From Symsagittifera roscoffensis (taxonomy: Eukaryota > Xenacoelomorpha > Acoela > Convolutidae): a DNA stretch of 64,000 nt. Both the position numbers and the translations under genes were made by a program. The notes beneath the pieces are model-generated. The model did not search any database and had not been told where the DNA came from. It saw only the letters and a list, made by a program, of their open reading frames with translations. Every line of letters begins with the position of its first letter. Position 1 is the first letter of the stretch. This document shows, in pieces, positions 10,638 through 20,500 of this stretch. The DNA lies in the NCBI RefSeq assembly GCF_963678635.1, contig NC_087066.1, positions 60,234,875 to 60,298,874 on the forward strand, given 5' to 3'.

Positions 10638-12672
10638 ATTTTGTGGATAGCCAAATTGTACATAATACAGATTGTAATTGTCCTTCGGAACAACCGGATG
10701 AAAATAACGACAGTGTTAATAGATAATGCTGTGGAGTAATCAACGCATGGTCGGAGTCCGGACAGAGCGATAACGATGATTACTCTGTATTAAATGTGAC
10801 AACTATGTACGACAACCAAGGAAAAGAATTGAAGAAACTATTAAACATCGGCCTAGGAAAAAACAAACCAAGTAACTCTTAATACACAGATGGAATCAGC
10901 TAGTCCCACGAGTTTCCTCAAACAAAATGTCCTACATGAATTGAAGTTATGAGACCCTTATGTGAAGATTTATCCAGTGGACCAGGCGACTAAAGAACTT
11001 TATTGCGGATTTACAGACAATGCAATCAATATCACTGGAAAGGTAATCCTTCTTTTTTTTCTAAATGGATGGTCTCACAGGGAATGCCACTTCTTCTTAA
11101 CAAAAGGACACGAAAAAAACATCTTGGGAAATGACAATTTGCCAAAAGTGGGAAACGAAGTATCCCAAAAAGATTTCCCGCCTTACCCCTACAAGAACAC
11201 TTGTAAGTCTATCAATTTAATTTCATCACTTGACAACGAGAATGAAATACACATGATTTCCAAGACTTTCAAACAACTATTCCTTCGGATCGGAAAAATA
11301 AAAAATCGAACAAAATAACGCACTTCCACGAACCACTAAAACCAATTCAACTAAAGGGCAGACGCGTTCCATGACATTTACTGGATTCATTAAAAACTGA
11401 ATTAAACAGACTCAAATCCGAAGGACATATTAAAAAATTAGAAAATTGCGACGAAGACAGATTTATTAGTCCGATAGTTATCACTTGTAAAAAACACAAA
11501 TCGATAAGGTTAGCCCTATATTCAAAATTCATCAACAAACAAATTTACAAGAACAAATACCAGATGCCCAATGTACACGAATAATTCTATTATGTAGCAG
11601 CTCAAAATTTTAATGATTCCGCTGCAGAAGTATGGTTCACCAATTTAGACTTAAAGAATGCATATAGTCAACTTTTTTTAGACAATTTTACTAGCAGCCA
11701 ATGCAATTTTAGCCTGGTAGGCGGAAATATAACGGGCACATATCAATTCCTAACTGGTTTTTACGGACTCGGCGATATGCCCAATGAATTTCAAAGAGTC
11801 ATGGACTCAACACTCGGAAATATTCCTTATACTAATTGTTATCTCGATGACATTTTAGTCGCTTCCAAAGGAAGTTTTTTTGACCACAAGAAAATTGTTT
11901 ATAAAATTTTATCTGCTCTAGACAGTTACAACTTTGCAGTTAAATGGTCAAAACGCAAACTTTTCCAAAAAGAAGTTGAATGCTTTGGTTTCAAAATATC
12001 GAAATCAGGAATCGCTCCACTAATTGACAAAACCAAAGCGATTAAAGACATCTCAATTCCAAAAATTTTAAAAGAATTAAGATCATTCTTCGGGTCAACA
12101 AACCAATTCCACAAATTTGTACCGAATCTAGCATCCCTCAGAAGCCCGTTAAGACCCCTTCTAAACAAGAAGTCAATTTTCATATGGAACGAAGACCATA
12201 CAAAAGCGTTCGAGAAAATAAAACTAGAAATAGTTAATCTTACAGAAAACACACACTTCGACGTTAAACGCTCCACGAGAGTAAAAGCGACGCTTCTCAT
12301 AACGGGATAGGTGCCTCCTTCGAACAACTCCACGGGAATGACTGGAAAACAGTATCGTTTGCTTCAAGATTTTTAAATCTTAACGAATCCAAATATTCAA
12401 CAAACGAATTAGAACTACTAGGAGTTATATGGGCGGTAGAGCAGTATAAAAATTATCTCTACGGATCCGAAGTTGAAATCATTACCGACCTCAAAGCTCT
12501 CCTTTCAGCTTTATTACCTAATCACGGAAACAAAACTTATCATAGTCGACTAACAAGATGGGTAGATCGTCTTTTACCATTTAATTTTACAATGAAACAT
12601 TTTGCAGGAAAAGACATGGGTTTTACCGACCTAATTTCAAGATCTTCTTTGGAAAAAGCAATATCCCCATGA
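10638..12672 (+). pseudogene. pol: Protease-reverse transcriptase-RNase H of the gypsy element, broken
   Basis: After gag a degenerate stretch (10638-11340) probably held the aspartic protease, but I cannot point to an intact DSG/DTG. Reverse transcriptase follows in pieces from about 11370. Motifs visible are FTNLDLKNAYSQL (near 11640), TGFYGLGDMPNEFQRVMD (near 11755) and the catalytic YLDDILVAS box (near 11840), inside the continuous 11777-12310 segment. A frameshift near 12280 leads into RNase H, with DASHNGIGASFEQ and, later, ELELLGVIWAVEQYKNYLYG. The chain ends at a stop near 12672. Order and motifs are Ty3/gypsy. Several stops between 11320 and 11777 show it is dead. Confidence 0.85.
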
Positions 12673-13289
12673 CATTAGGATGAAAAATTTGTAGTCGCAA
12701 CTACTAAAAAAAACATATAACGCACTCAATCCGTTGGATAACGATAATTCATTATGTAATTCAATTGGCTCAAAATCGGAAAATTCCAATTACACAAGAT
12801 TACGTAATCACGTGATAATCACAGCTCTAAAATTCATTGATTCATCTAGTCCAATTTGCAATCAAAATCAATATAGAACCAAACTCTGTAACTCTAAATG
12901 CATTCCTTCGGATTTTTCAAACACCGACCCAACTAAAATCTTTGAATCAAATTCAGCGTTTATTTCTCAATTCTTAATCGTAATTTAGTTATTAATCCTA
13001 AGGATCTTAAACATATAAATAGTGTAACTATATTGAATAATCAAATTATAGTTAACCCTTCTACTTCCGGCATACAGGTCACAATTGATTACCAAATTTC
13101 TTCCGAACATAAAAAACTAGTGACCAAATATCGAGAAAATCTAAAATTTCCCGAAAGACCTTTGGACTTAAACACTTTATTTAAAGCAAAGTTGGTCGCC
13201 TTATTAACAGAAGACGATGAAATGTTAAATCCAATCGTTAAAGCTCTTCAGAACAAAGTAAAAATATTAATGCAAATTCACATTACTTG
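12673..13289 (+). pseudogene. Linker between RNase H and integrase, degenerate
   Basis: Two short open segments (12734-12988 and 13033-13290) in this region show no motif I recognise. They probably derive from the poorly conserved connector upstream of the integrase zinc domain. Charged and Asn-rich composition is like the neighbouring pol. Confidence 0.45.
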
Positions 13290-14577
13290 AACCAATTTTC
13301 TAAAGAGTTTCACGAATCCGACGGATTATTATACACGGATGGAAGATCGGTTATCCCTTTTACCCTTCGAAATGCTGTATTAAAGATTTTACACGAATTC
13401 CACATCGGCCAATTCGGTATGAAATAATTAGCACAATATATTTGGTGGCCTCACAAAAACCGGCAGATTTACTTCCATGGGATTAACTGTTCACAATGCA
13501 TTCAAACTGGTAAGAACATAAAAAGTATTATACCTACCACTCAAATTAGTGAACTTCCTACCTTATCCGAGCCTAACGAGGAACTTAATCTTGATTTTAC
13601 CGACCCATTAGACAACACCTGGGGAAAGAATAAATACATTTTATTATGTATCGACCGTTTCTCAAAATTTCCATCGGCTAAAATTACATCTTCAACGTCA
13701 TCAAACACTGTAATCGAATTTCTTCAAGATTTTTTTTATCTCCATGGGATTCCTAGTTCTATTCGTGTTGACCACGCGTCCTGCTTTACTAGTCAGGATT
13801 TTAAATTGTTTTGTAATTCTTTTAATATTAATTTAATATTTTGTACAGTTGGGGACCATCGTTCTAACGGTCTTCTAGAAAATTTGTACATACTGTAAAA
13901 AATAAATTATTAGCAATGTCACTAGATCAGCAAAAACTTACTTTACAACTCGCTATCTCAAAAATCATCTGGAACTTACACTCTTCTTTTCAATCAAAAA
14001 TAAAATGTTCACCGTTCGAAATACATTTTAATAGAAAACCGAACACGATCTGGAAACAATTGGCATATAGTAAATTATCCGGTAGATTTTCAGACAAAGA
14101 GAAGTCAATCTTAAGCAAAGAAAGGGCTCTCGACTGGAATGCCGATGATCGGATCGAAGACGGGTACAAAGACAGTTTAGTACCAAAGAAGAACCAGTCA
14201 CCACTGGAGAAAGGATACGATTCAGATTACCCTACAGCTTCAAAACCTTCTTCTTCCCGAGTGTCTCTAAAGAGCCCGTTTAAAGGTAAAATACTTCGAA
14301 AGACTGAGGGATGCATAAACAGAAACCCCTTCTACAAACAACTTGGTCAGAAAATAATAAATTCATTAAAATCTACGGTTGAACTATCCGACGGAAAAGT
14401 CATTAGAAAGTCAGACATTGCCATCCCGAAGTCTAAATCTTCTACAACCCGTTCTTTTAGACGAAATTTTTTTGTCCCTTCATTTATTAATCCTGATTTT
14501 CAAGTAGGTTCAAGAAAGACTACTAAGCCAAAGCCCCAACAGACGCGGAAATTAGGCCCTAAAACGAGACGTCAATA
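13290..14577 (+). pseudogene. Integrase of the gypsy element, broken
   Basis: Around 13430-13505 one frame gives a C-x2-C half (NCSQCIQTGK) of the zinc domain. The catalytic core follows, with the D-D-E residues in the motifs LDFTDPLDN (about 13595), RVDHASCFTSQDF (about 13767) and GDHRSNGLLENL (about 13852). A stop shortly after the catalytic Glu (near 13898) is followed by a frame change into 13916-14577. That segment begins with the integrase C-terminal helices (CSPFEIHFNRKPN) and ends in a basic tail (TKPKPQQTRKLGPKTRRQ). The enzyme would have inserted the cDNA copy into the host genome. It is inactive in this copy. Confidence 0.8.
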
Positions 14578-15526
14578 GAACTGGCTACTTCCGACAATAC
14601 TAGGACTAGAGTGACAAACCAATCAGCTGAACCTTACAAGCCCAGACAAACCCGAAATAAAGCCTCGACTTCTAACACTGAATATCTAGCAGGTGATGAC
14701 TCCATGTTCATACCGTCGGATACATCTGACATTAGTGATTGGGAGTGGATCGCGGGTGGTTTTTCTTGTAGGGACATGATTAGAGAACGCCTCATTTCGG
14801 ATAACCATATTTTTTTTAACGAACAGTCTACCTCATCATTAGATCCTCAAACATATCAAGCTAATATAAAATCTGAGATTTGAGATGAACAGCCTCAATC
14901 GATGGATCCAGTGGAATGCCCAATCAGTATAATACCAGCAGACCACAACAATTCTATGTCTCACCCATCTAGCAAACCCTCTACTACAGTGACGACAGAA
15001 GGCTCAAATGCTCCGTTGGATAAAACGAAGAAAGTGGAGCGAGAAAATTTAGTTGACTTTCCGATTTTCGAAATCGAAGATTCCTCGGACGACAATGTTA
15101 CCACTAAAGAAAGTCATCCTAAGGAGACCACTATTACGGGTAACGATTTTATATGAAAACTTTCGAATGGAAATGTTGGGCCTCGCCAATTCTACGGTAA
15201 AAGGTTGTACATAGATATTATAGACGAGAACGACAACCAAACAGGCTCTTCGAAAAACCCCATACCACTGGACGAAAATGACAGTTAGGGTTCCCCTCCA
15301 CCAATCAGTACAAAGAATCCTTCGGATATCCAGACTCCTACCTTTAACACCCAATCGGAAGAAAGTATACCTGGCTCGGCGATCTCATCATCCTCAGAAC
15401 AAATCTCTCTGTTTTCCACGGACGAATCCCTGAGAGACGCTGTGAATAGTTTTGATAACTATATAGATTTGGATAACGAAATCTTTAATGCGGAGTTAGA
15501 GAAATTCATGGATGGGGACAGTTAAG
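14578..15526 (+). pseudogene. Acidic Ser/Asp-rich 3' tail ORF of the gypsy element
   Basis: Two open segments in one frame (14611-14883, 14902-15156), separated by a single TGA, and a last piece ending near 15525 encode an acidic, Ser/Asp/Glu-rich polypeptide. There is no membrane segment or cysteine pattern, so I do not call it an envelope. It may be a C-terminal extension of Pol or a separate 3' ORF. No homologue is recognised. Confidence 0.45.
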
Positions 15527-15807
15527 CTAAAACTCAAACTCTCGTTTATACTCTTGTGCTTCTTTACTGTGCTTCTTTACAGGCAGTTAGAATTCAATCT
15601 TATTTTTAGTCAACCGATCATAATTCGCCGGAACCATAAATTGAGCTATTCTCCTTACCAAACAGTCACTCCTTCGGAGTATCAAAATTTGTACTGTAGT
15701 TTTGGGCAGTATCAATTTTTTCATTCCTCGGTGGACTCCTTTAAGGGGAGAAAGGGTCAGTTATCATGTTACGTTTTAAAGTTTTATATTAGTTTAAATT
15801 TTTTCCC

Positions 15808-15818
15808 ACTAAGGGGAA
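15808..15818 (+). other. Polypurine tract of the gypsy element
   Basis: ACTAAGGGGAA sits directly before the 3' LTR, the expected position for the plus-strand primer. Confidence 0.6.
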
Positions 15819-16032
15819 TTTTGTGAATCATACCATTCTATTCTTATTCACTTAATTAATCTTAAATTACTTTAACTGGTTAGTTTAGATTTGACCTTGT
15901 TATGTTCATTCTCTCCGGCCGAGAGAATGCTCTCTCACTTTTTAATGTTTTAACTTTGAGATTAAGTCACTTTTTAAACACATTTTATCTGTAACTAAGT
16001 AGAATTAGCTGTAAAAAAGAAACATTTTATCA
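15819..16032 (+). repeat. 3' LTR of the 6.6-kb gypsy element
   Basis: 214 bp, about 97% identical to the 5' LTR. It begins TTTTGTGAATC (5' copy: TGTTGTAAATC) and ends TTTTATCA. It is followed by the second TACAC target copy at 16033-16037. Confidence 0.9.
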
Positions 16033-16037
16033 TACAC

Positions 16038-16862
16038 CAAGCTGCATTACAATAGACGTATTTCAATATTATCAGTTTTCTTCCAAAGTCGTGTTGGCAA
16101 AAGAAATTAGTGTAGAACAAAACCACTTGAACTTTTTGGGAACCTTTTTTTAAATCTTAAATACAATTCAGGATTAAAGCCTCGGGGTGAGTTCATGTTT
16201 TTGAAAGGTTGTATATCAAAGGTTTGACACACAAACTGTAACTGTTGTGAGACACACTGAGATGATGGTCCAAACTTCTAAGATCCAAAACAAAATAAAG
16301 ACTTACGGTGTACAACATATATTTTTGCCTGCAGATGACAACAGATTGAGGTATCATATTTTTTTTATAATAGACGTACTAAAATTTTTTATGAGAAACT
16401 TGTGAGTATTATTACCGAAAGCTGACATTGCCGTAGCCAAAAATACGTCAATTGCTTTTATCGCTACTCAAAACTTATCTAATTTTGAGTTCGGACTGAA
16501 TCTATTGTGCGCAGACTAAAAATGGCATGGAGTAATTACAAATTTTTGGAGCTAAAAAAATGTTCTTTCTGCCCCAAAGCAAAACTTTTCTTGAGCAAAA
16601 TCGTATGCTGAAAAATTTCAACTATTTCAAACTGAGGTTATTGAAACGTGTCAAATCAAATTGAACCTTTCGAACGACCTTTTATTTTGAAATTGATTTG
16701 TGGAACAATTCTAAACATTGTATGCTTAATCAAATATCAAATAATTTGAGCTAAAGTCAGGTAAATGCAATCAATTTTGCGAGTTTAACAAAAGTGAATA
16801 TCTTTAATCTGCGTTTTTTTTTCGTTAGCTCTCGCCGTTAGTTCTAAAAATCATTGACACCG
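16038..16862. other. Presumed upstream region of the secreted-peptide gene
   Basis: AT-rich, with no coding potential. I see no clear TATA box or other promoter element. It may contain the promoter and 5' UTR of the gene at 16863. Confidence 0.35.
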
Positions 16863-17249
16863 ATGAAAAGGCTTATATCTCTCGCTTCAACTTTTATTTT
16901 ATTTTTTGCTGCTCTACAATTTACTGAATCACGAAGAGCGGAAAACTTAGGGGCTTCAAAATCGTCCGATAGACTTCTAGATTTGGTGAGAATTTTTGGG
17001 CAACATGGGTCGAAGCCGAACTCGCCACATCAACTGAACGATCACAACGCTAACCCAGGGGAGATCATTTCGTGGCGTTCCTCTTTTGTTCAGAAAGAGT
17101 CGTGCGTGAACTCTTGCCGACAAAATCTGCCGAGGTGTCTGACGCACCGAACGGACACAAAGAACGACTGCACAGTACAGGGGGCTCTGAAATCAACGAT
17201 TGGATATCCGACGAAGAAATATTGCCAATGTACATGTACGAGTTACTGA
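16863..17249 (+). CDS. Small secreted cysteine-rich protein (128 aa)
   Basis: The ATG at 16863 opens a 128-aa protein starting MKRLISLASTFILFFAALQF, a textbook signal peptide (two basic residues, a hydrophobic core, cleavage probably after about residue 23, TES). The middle (about 24-80) is hydrophilic and lacks cysteine. The last ~45 residues hold seven cysteines: C-x3-C-x6-C-x10-C, a gap of about 18, then C-x-C-x-C. An odd cysteine number suggests a dimer or one free thiol. An AATAAA lies 74 bp after the stop, consistent with a short single-exon gene. I recognise no family. It could be a defence peptide, hormone precursor or matrix protein. It is unrelated in composition to the surrounding transposons and is the only host-gene candidate in the window. 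Confidence 0.65.
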   Translation: MKRLISLASTFILFFAALQFTESRRAENLGASKSSDRLLDLVRIFGQHGSKPNSPHQLNDHNANPGEIISWRSSFVQKESCVNSCRQNLPRCLTHRTDTKNDCTVQGALKSTIGYPTKKYCQCTCTSY

Positions 17250-17322
17250 CGTTGACTTGACACTTTTACGCTTCTTTTCTGACCCCTTTATGGGCAAAAA
17301 GAAATTGGATTTAATCTATTTC

Positions 17323-17328
17323 AATAAA
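17323..17328 (+). promoter_or_regulatory. Polyadenylation signal AATAAA
   Basis: A canonical AATAAA lies 74 bp downstream of the secreted-peptide stop codon, followed by a T/G-rich stretch. It fits the 3' end of that transcript. Confidence 0.5.
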
Positions 17329-17358
17329 TGTTTACTTCTGGCTTAGACTTATAAGTGA

Positions 17359-17564
17359 TGATTGAAGTTTTTCTAAATACTAAAAAGTTATTCTTGTGAT
17401 TTAAAATTGGCGCTTGAAGCTTTCCGCCCAGTTGCAAATTTTCTGACATCTTGACTAACTATAATTAGTAAAGATGTCAGAAAATTTGCAACTGGTCGGA
17501 AAGTTTCAAGCGCCAATTTTAAATCAAAATATTAAATTTTTAGTATTTAGAAAAAATTCAATCA
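17359..17564. repeat. Long hairpin, ~94-bp arms (MITE-like)
   Basis: The left arm 17359-17452 is answered by the right arm 17471-17564 in inverted orientation with few mismatches. For example, CTTTCCGCCCAGTTGCAAAT pairs with ATTTGCAACTGGTCGGAAAG. The loop is only 18 bp. No coding sequence. It lies just downstream of the secreted-peptide gene and could form a strong RNA hairpin if that transcript reads through. Confidence 0.8.
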
Positions 17565-17569
17565 CTGAT

Positions 17570-18180
17570 GATGAGCAACTTACTTGGACAAACATCAGTT
17601 AGTGTGCAATTTCAATATCTATAAACATGAAATATTAATCGCAATTTAAAATATACTTTATGTTTATTGAAGTTGCACCAAATATGGTTCCATAGAAGCC
17701 ATAGAAAAATGCCAAATTCAAAAACTTATGATTGCACAAATGTTGCCCAATTATAGTTTCTATGAAATTATATATCATACAAACTCATGATTTCTTTGGA
17801 AAAATTAGTTTGAAATGGAAATATCAGGGAAAAGTTGTTTCGAAGCCCCAATGTGTGCTTGGCAAAATGACAAAAGCCTACAACCCTGATTCAAACACTC
17901 ACAAATAATAATCTCTAGTTGCTTTCAAGGGTCGGTAGTTATCAGATAGTTCAGCTGTTTGTGTCCGGAAACTATCAGTTGTTTCACCCGCGCTAGTTAC
18001 AAATGAGCTAGTGGGAGGTCAGCGAATACACAACAACAAAAAATTTAAATTTTGTATGAAAACAAAAAACAGTAAATTTTATAAGCAAATAATGGTAAGA
18101 CATATATTGTCCGAACTTTACTAAGAAATTAAATAACGATAATGATTTAAAGTCTGGGATTACTTTAATAAATTTGTACT
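17570..18180. other. No gene recognised
   Basis: AT-rich sequence between the hairpin and the (GA)n tract, with no feature I can support. Confidence 0.35.
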
Positions 18181-18182
<2 letters not shown>

Positions 18183-18270
<88 letters not shown>

Positions 18271-18277
18271 CAGAGAG

Positions 18278-18369
<92 letters not shown>

Positions 18370-18384
18370 AGAAAGAAAGAGAGA
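18183..18384. repeat. (GA)n microsatellite
   Basis: About 200 bp of nearly pure GA dinucleotide with a few interruptions (GCGAGA, ACAGAGAGGAGAA, AAAG). The open frames across it on both strands (Arg-Glu or Ser-Leu repeats) are artefacts. Confidence 0.95.
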
Positions 18385-18509
18385 TTTAATCAGTTCAGTC
18401 GACGAGTCCGGACATTTCGAATTACAAAAAGTTGGCAATTTCAAAAGTTCAGAGAAAATAAAGATAATGATATCTGCTGTATTAAAAGCTTCATTAGTAT
18501 AGTATGAAC

Positions 18510-18919
18510 TGAGTTAGGACCGAGTTGGTTAACTCATAGAGTAATTTCGGATAGGGTACACCGTCTGCTCGTCACGCTATCTTATTTTCGGCCGGATAGA
18601 TTCGTGCAACTTCTTAGTCTAATACCGATCCTAATCTTACTCTTATACTATCTAGTCTCAGGTTGTTTAACTAGTCTCTGCTAGGCTCAATAGATCTAGG
18701 GTATACTGGTTTATTGCGGCTGCTGAAGTGCTCGGGAGAGTCCAACTAATTTCTAAGTTAAATTCAAATCTCTCTGGTGCTGAAATTACAAGTAACTTCA
18801 GCACTTACAAATAAGTGGGTTGTTAGTTAGATGGATCATGATTGGTTAATATTAAATACTTTACATTGGTAAAATATCTAATTTATCCAATCATAAAATG
18901 TAGTTTAGATCAGGTTCCA
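18510..18919 (-). repeat. 3' LTR of giant element copy 1
   Basis: 410 bp. In element orientation it begins TGGAACCTGATC and ends TAACTCA (TG...CA). It contains an AATAAA (plus-strand TTTATT at 18710-18715), a plausible poly(A) signal. It is flanked outside by GAAC. Confidence 0.95.
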
Positions 18920-18935
18920 CCCATCCGGGTTTTAC
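18920..18935 (-). other. Polypurine-tract-like sequence
   Basis: In element orientation CCCGGATGGG directly precedes the TGGAACC of the 3' LTR. It is short and only partly purine, so the assignment rests mainly on position. Confidence 0.35.
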
Positions 18936-20500
18936 AGAGTTTTTTAGAATAGTTCTTCTGCAATTCGAAGGATGGATGATGGACGTTGGTGTTTGGCGAA
19001 CATCTTATTTCTTCTGTTTCCTTTTTGTTAAAGAAGTTCCAGGAAGCTGGAGTTAGAGACGTAAGACGTTGTGTCTTCTAGTGACAACGACTAAGTCTTC
19101 GCAACAAACTCAAATCTGATTTCAGAATGGTTGGCTATGTCAGGTTTTTCTGTTCTGCGTGGAGAACTTCTTTTGTGTCTGATCTAGTTTGGGAATGGCG
19201 TGGAGATTGTGCGTGGAGGGGATGCCTGGTTACTCGGATCTGTACGTATACTTGAACATCGAGGTGGTCATTGGTCTAGTTCAATGAAGTCCTTTTCTGC
19301 GAAGTCAAGTCGTACTCTAAATCCTTTGAGTTGTGATTGTGAGTGGCATATCGATTGTGGTTGGTCATTCTCTCTCGAGTGTAGTGGGGTCGTTTTGTCT
19401 TTAGATGTTCGTCCTTGGTGTTGTATTCTGATCTATGTATTGCATAATGTAATTTACATTTTATAAAACATTTATTAGTTTAATATTTTTTAATTATGAT
19501 TTTAGTTAGTTGTTTTCACAAAAGCTTTTTGTTTTAGTTCGGTTATTTTGAAGAGTTACTCACACTTGAGTAGCTCTTATTAAAAATAGAGGTGTGGTCA
19601 CAAAGCGTGGATGTAGCGCGGTGGGTTAGGCCGGCTATAGAGCATGCTCAGGACGTCCTTCCTGGTGGGTTAGGCCAGGAATGGGAGTATGATTTCATGC
19701 GGTTTTTGTGAGGGGTCCTGTTATGTGACAACGTTTTATGTTGGGTTTGTTGTGGTTTTTCTTATGTTTTGTTGGTTGTGTCCTTTTTTCAAAAATCGAA
19801 TTGTTTGTGGTATGGGTTTGTCTTTCGACTTTTTTGTGTTTTATTATTTCTTTCTTAGACTTTATAATAGTCTTCAAAAGAATAAATTATCCAGTTTTAA
19901 ACTGGGTTAATCCGGTTTGGGTACCGTTGGTTTCCTTTTCTTAGTCATGCTGTTATGCTATGTGTTGTGGTGTTTAGTAAGCTGCATTGGTTAGTTTTGT
20001 TTAGTATATAATTCCTTTCCAACCGGGTTAAAGGAAAGTTTGAAACATGTTATTATATGTTAGAGTTGTTGAGTGTGAAAACTTGAAACTGAAATTCATT
20101 ATTTTAAACAATTCTTCGTGGGCGAGCTGTGCGAGTGTGGATAGAATTTCTGTGCGAATGAATGAAAATATCAAAAGGTTAGTACTGCAATTGCATTTTA
20201 TTAATTTACTGCATAGAATTTGGAAATTTACTGCTAGTTATGGGGGAATTTTAAGATACAAATTTTCATTATAATTAGATTTACTGCTTGTGGGGAAAAT
20301 TTTAGAAATGAATTTACTGCATTGGTATTAAATTTATAAATTTATAAGTGTAAGAGATTAATAGAATTTTTGAAATCTGTTTGATGAAATTTGCGATTTT
20401 TATTTGTCTTTTGTGGTTTTTGTAGGTGATCGTCGGATGAAGGCTAAAAATCTAAAGAAAACATGAATAAAGTATGGTGAGTTTTTAATATTTCAATTAG
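18936..20500 (-). other. 3' non-coding region of the giant element
   Basis: About 1.57 kb between the last ORF and the 3' LTR with no convincing protein on either strand. GTGGGTTAGGCC occurs twice (about 19620 and 19663, plus strand). It may hold packaging or RNA-export signals, which is speculation from position. Confidence 0.4.

Larger units (their letters stand above)
9444..16032 (+). mobile_element. Ty3/gypsy LTR retrotransposon, full length but decayed
   Basis: Two near-identical 214-bp repeats bound the element, and TACAC flanks it on both sides (9439-9443 and 16033-16037), a 5-bp target duplication. Inside, in order, are a primer-binding-like TGGTGCAGTC at 9658, gag with zinc knuckles, a poorly preserved protease region, reverse transcriptase, RNase H and integrase, then an acidic Ser-rich tail and a purine tract AAGGGGAA next to the 3' LTR. 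The order RT-RH-IN is that of Ty3/gypsy. Frameshifts and stops occur in every domain, so it is not autonomous. The LTRs differ at about 6-7 positions, implying a moderately old insertion. Confidence 0.9.

Noticed and set aside
14578-15526. Envelope gene in the 6.6-kb gypsy element
   Set aside because: The region is acidic and Ser-rich, with no signal peptide, membrane segment or cysteine pattern.
18160-18444. Long Ser-Leu and Arg-Glu repeat proteins on the two strands
   Set aside because: They are translations of the (GA)n microsatellite.
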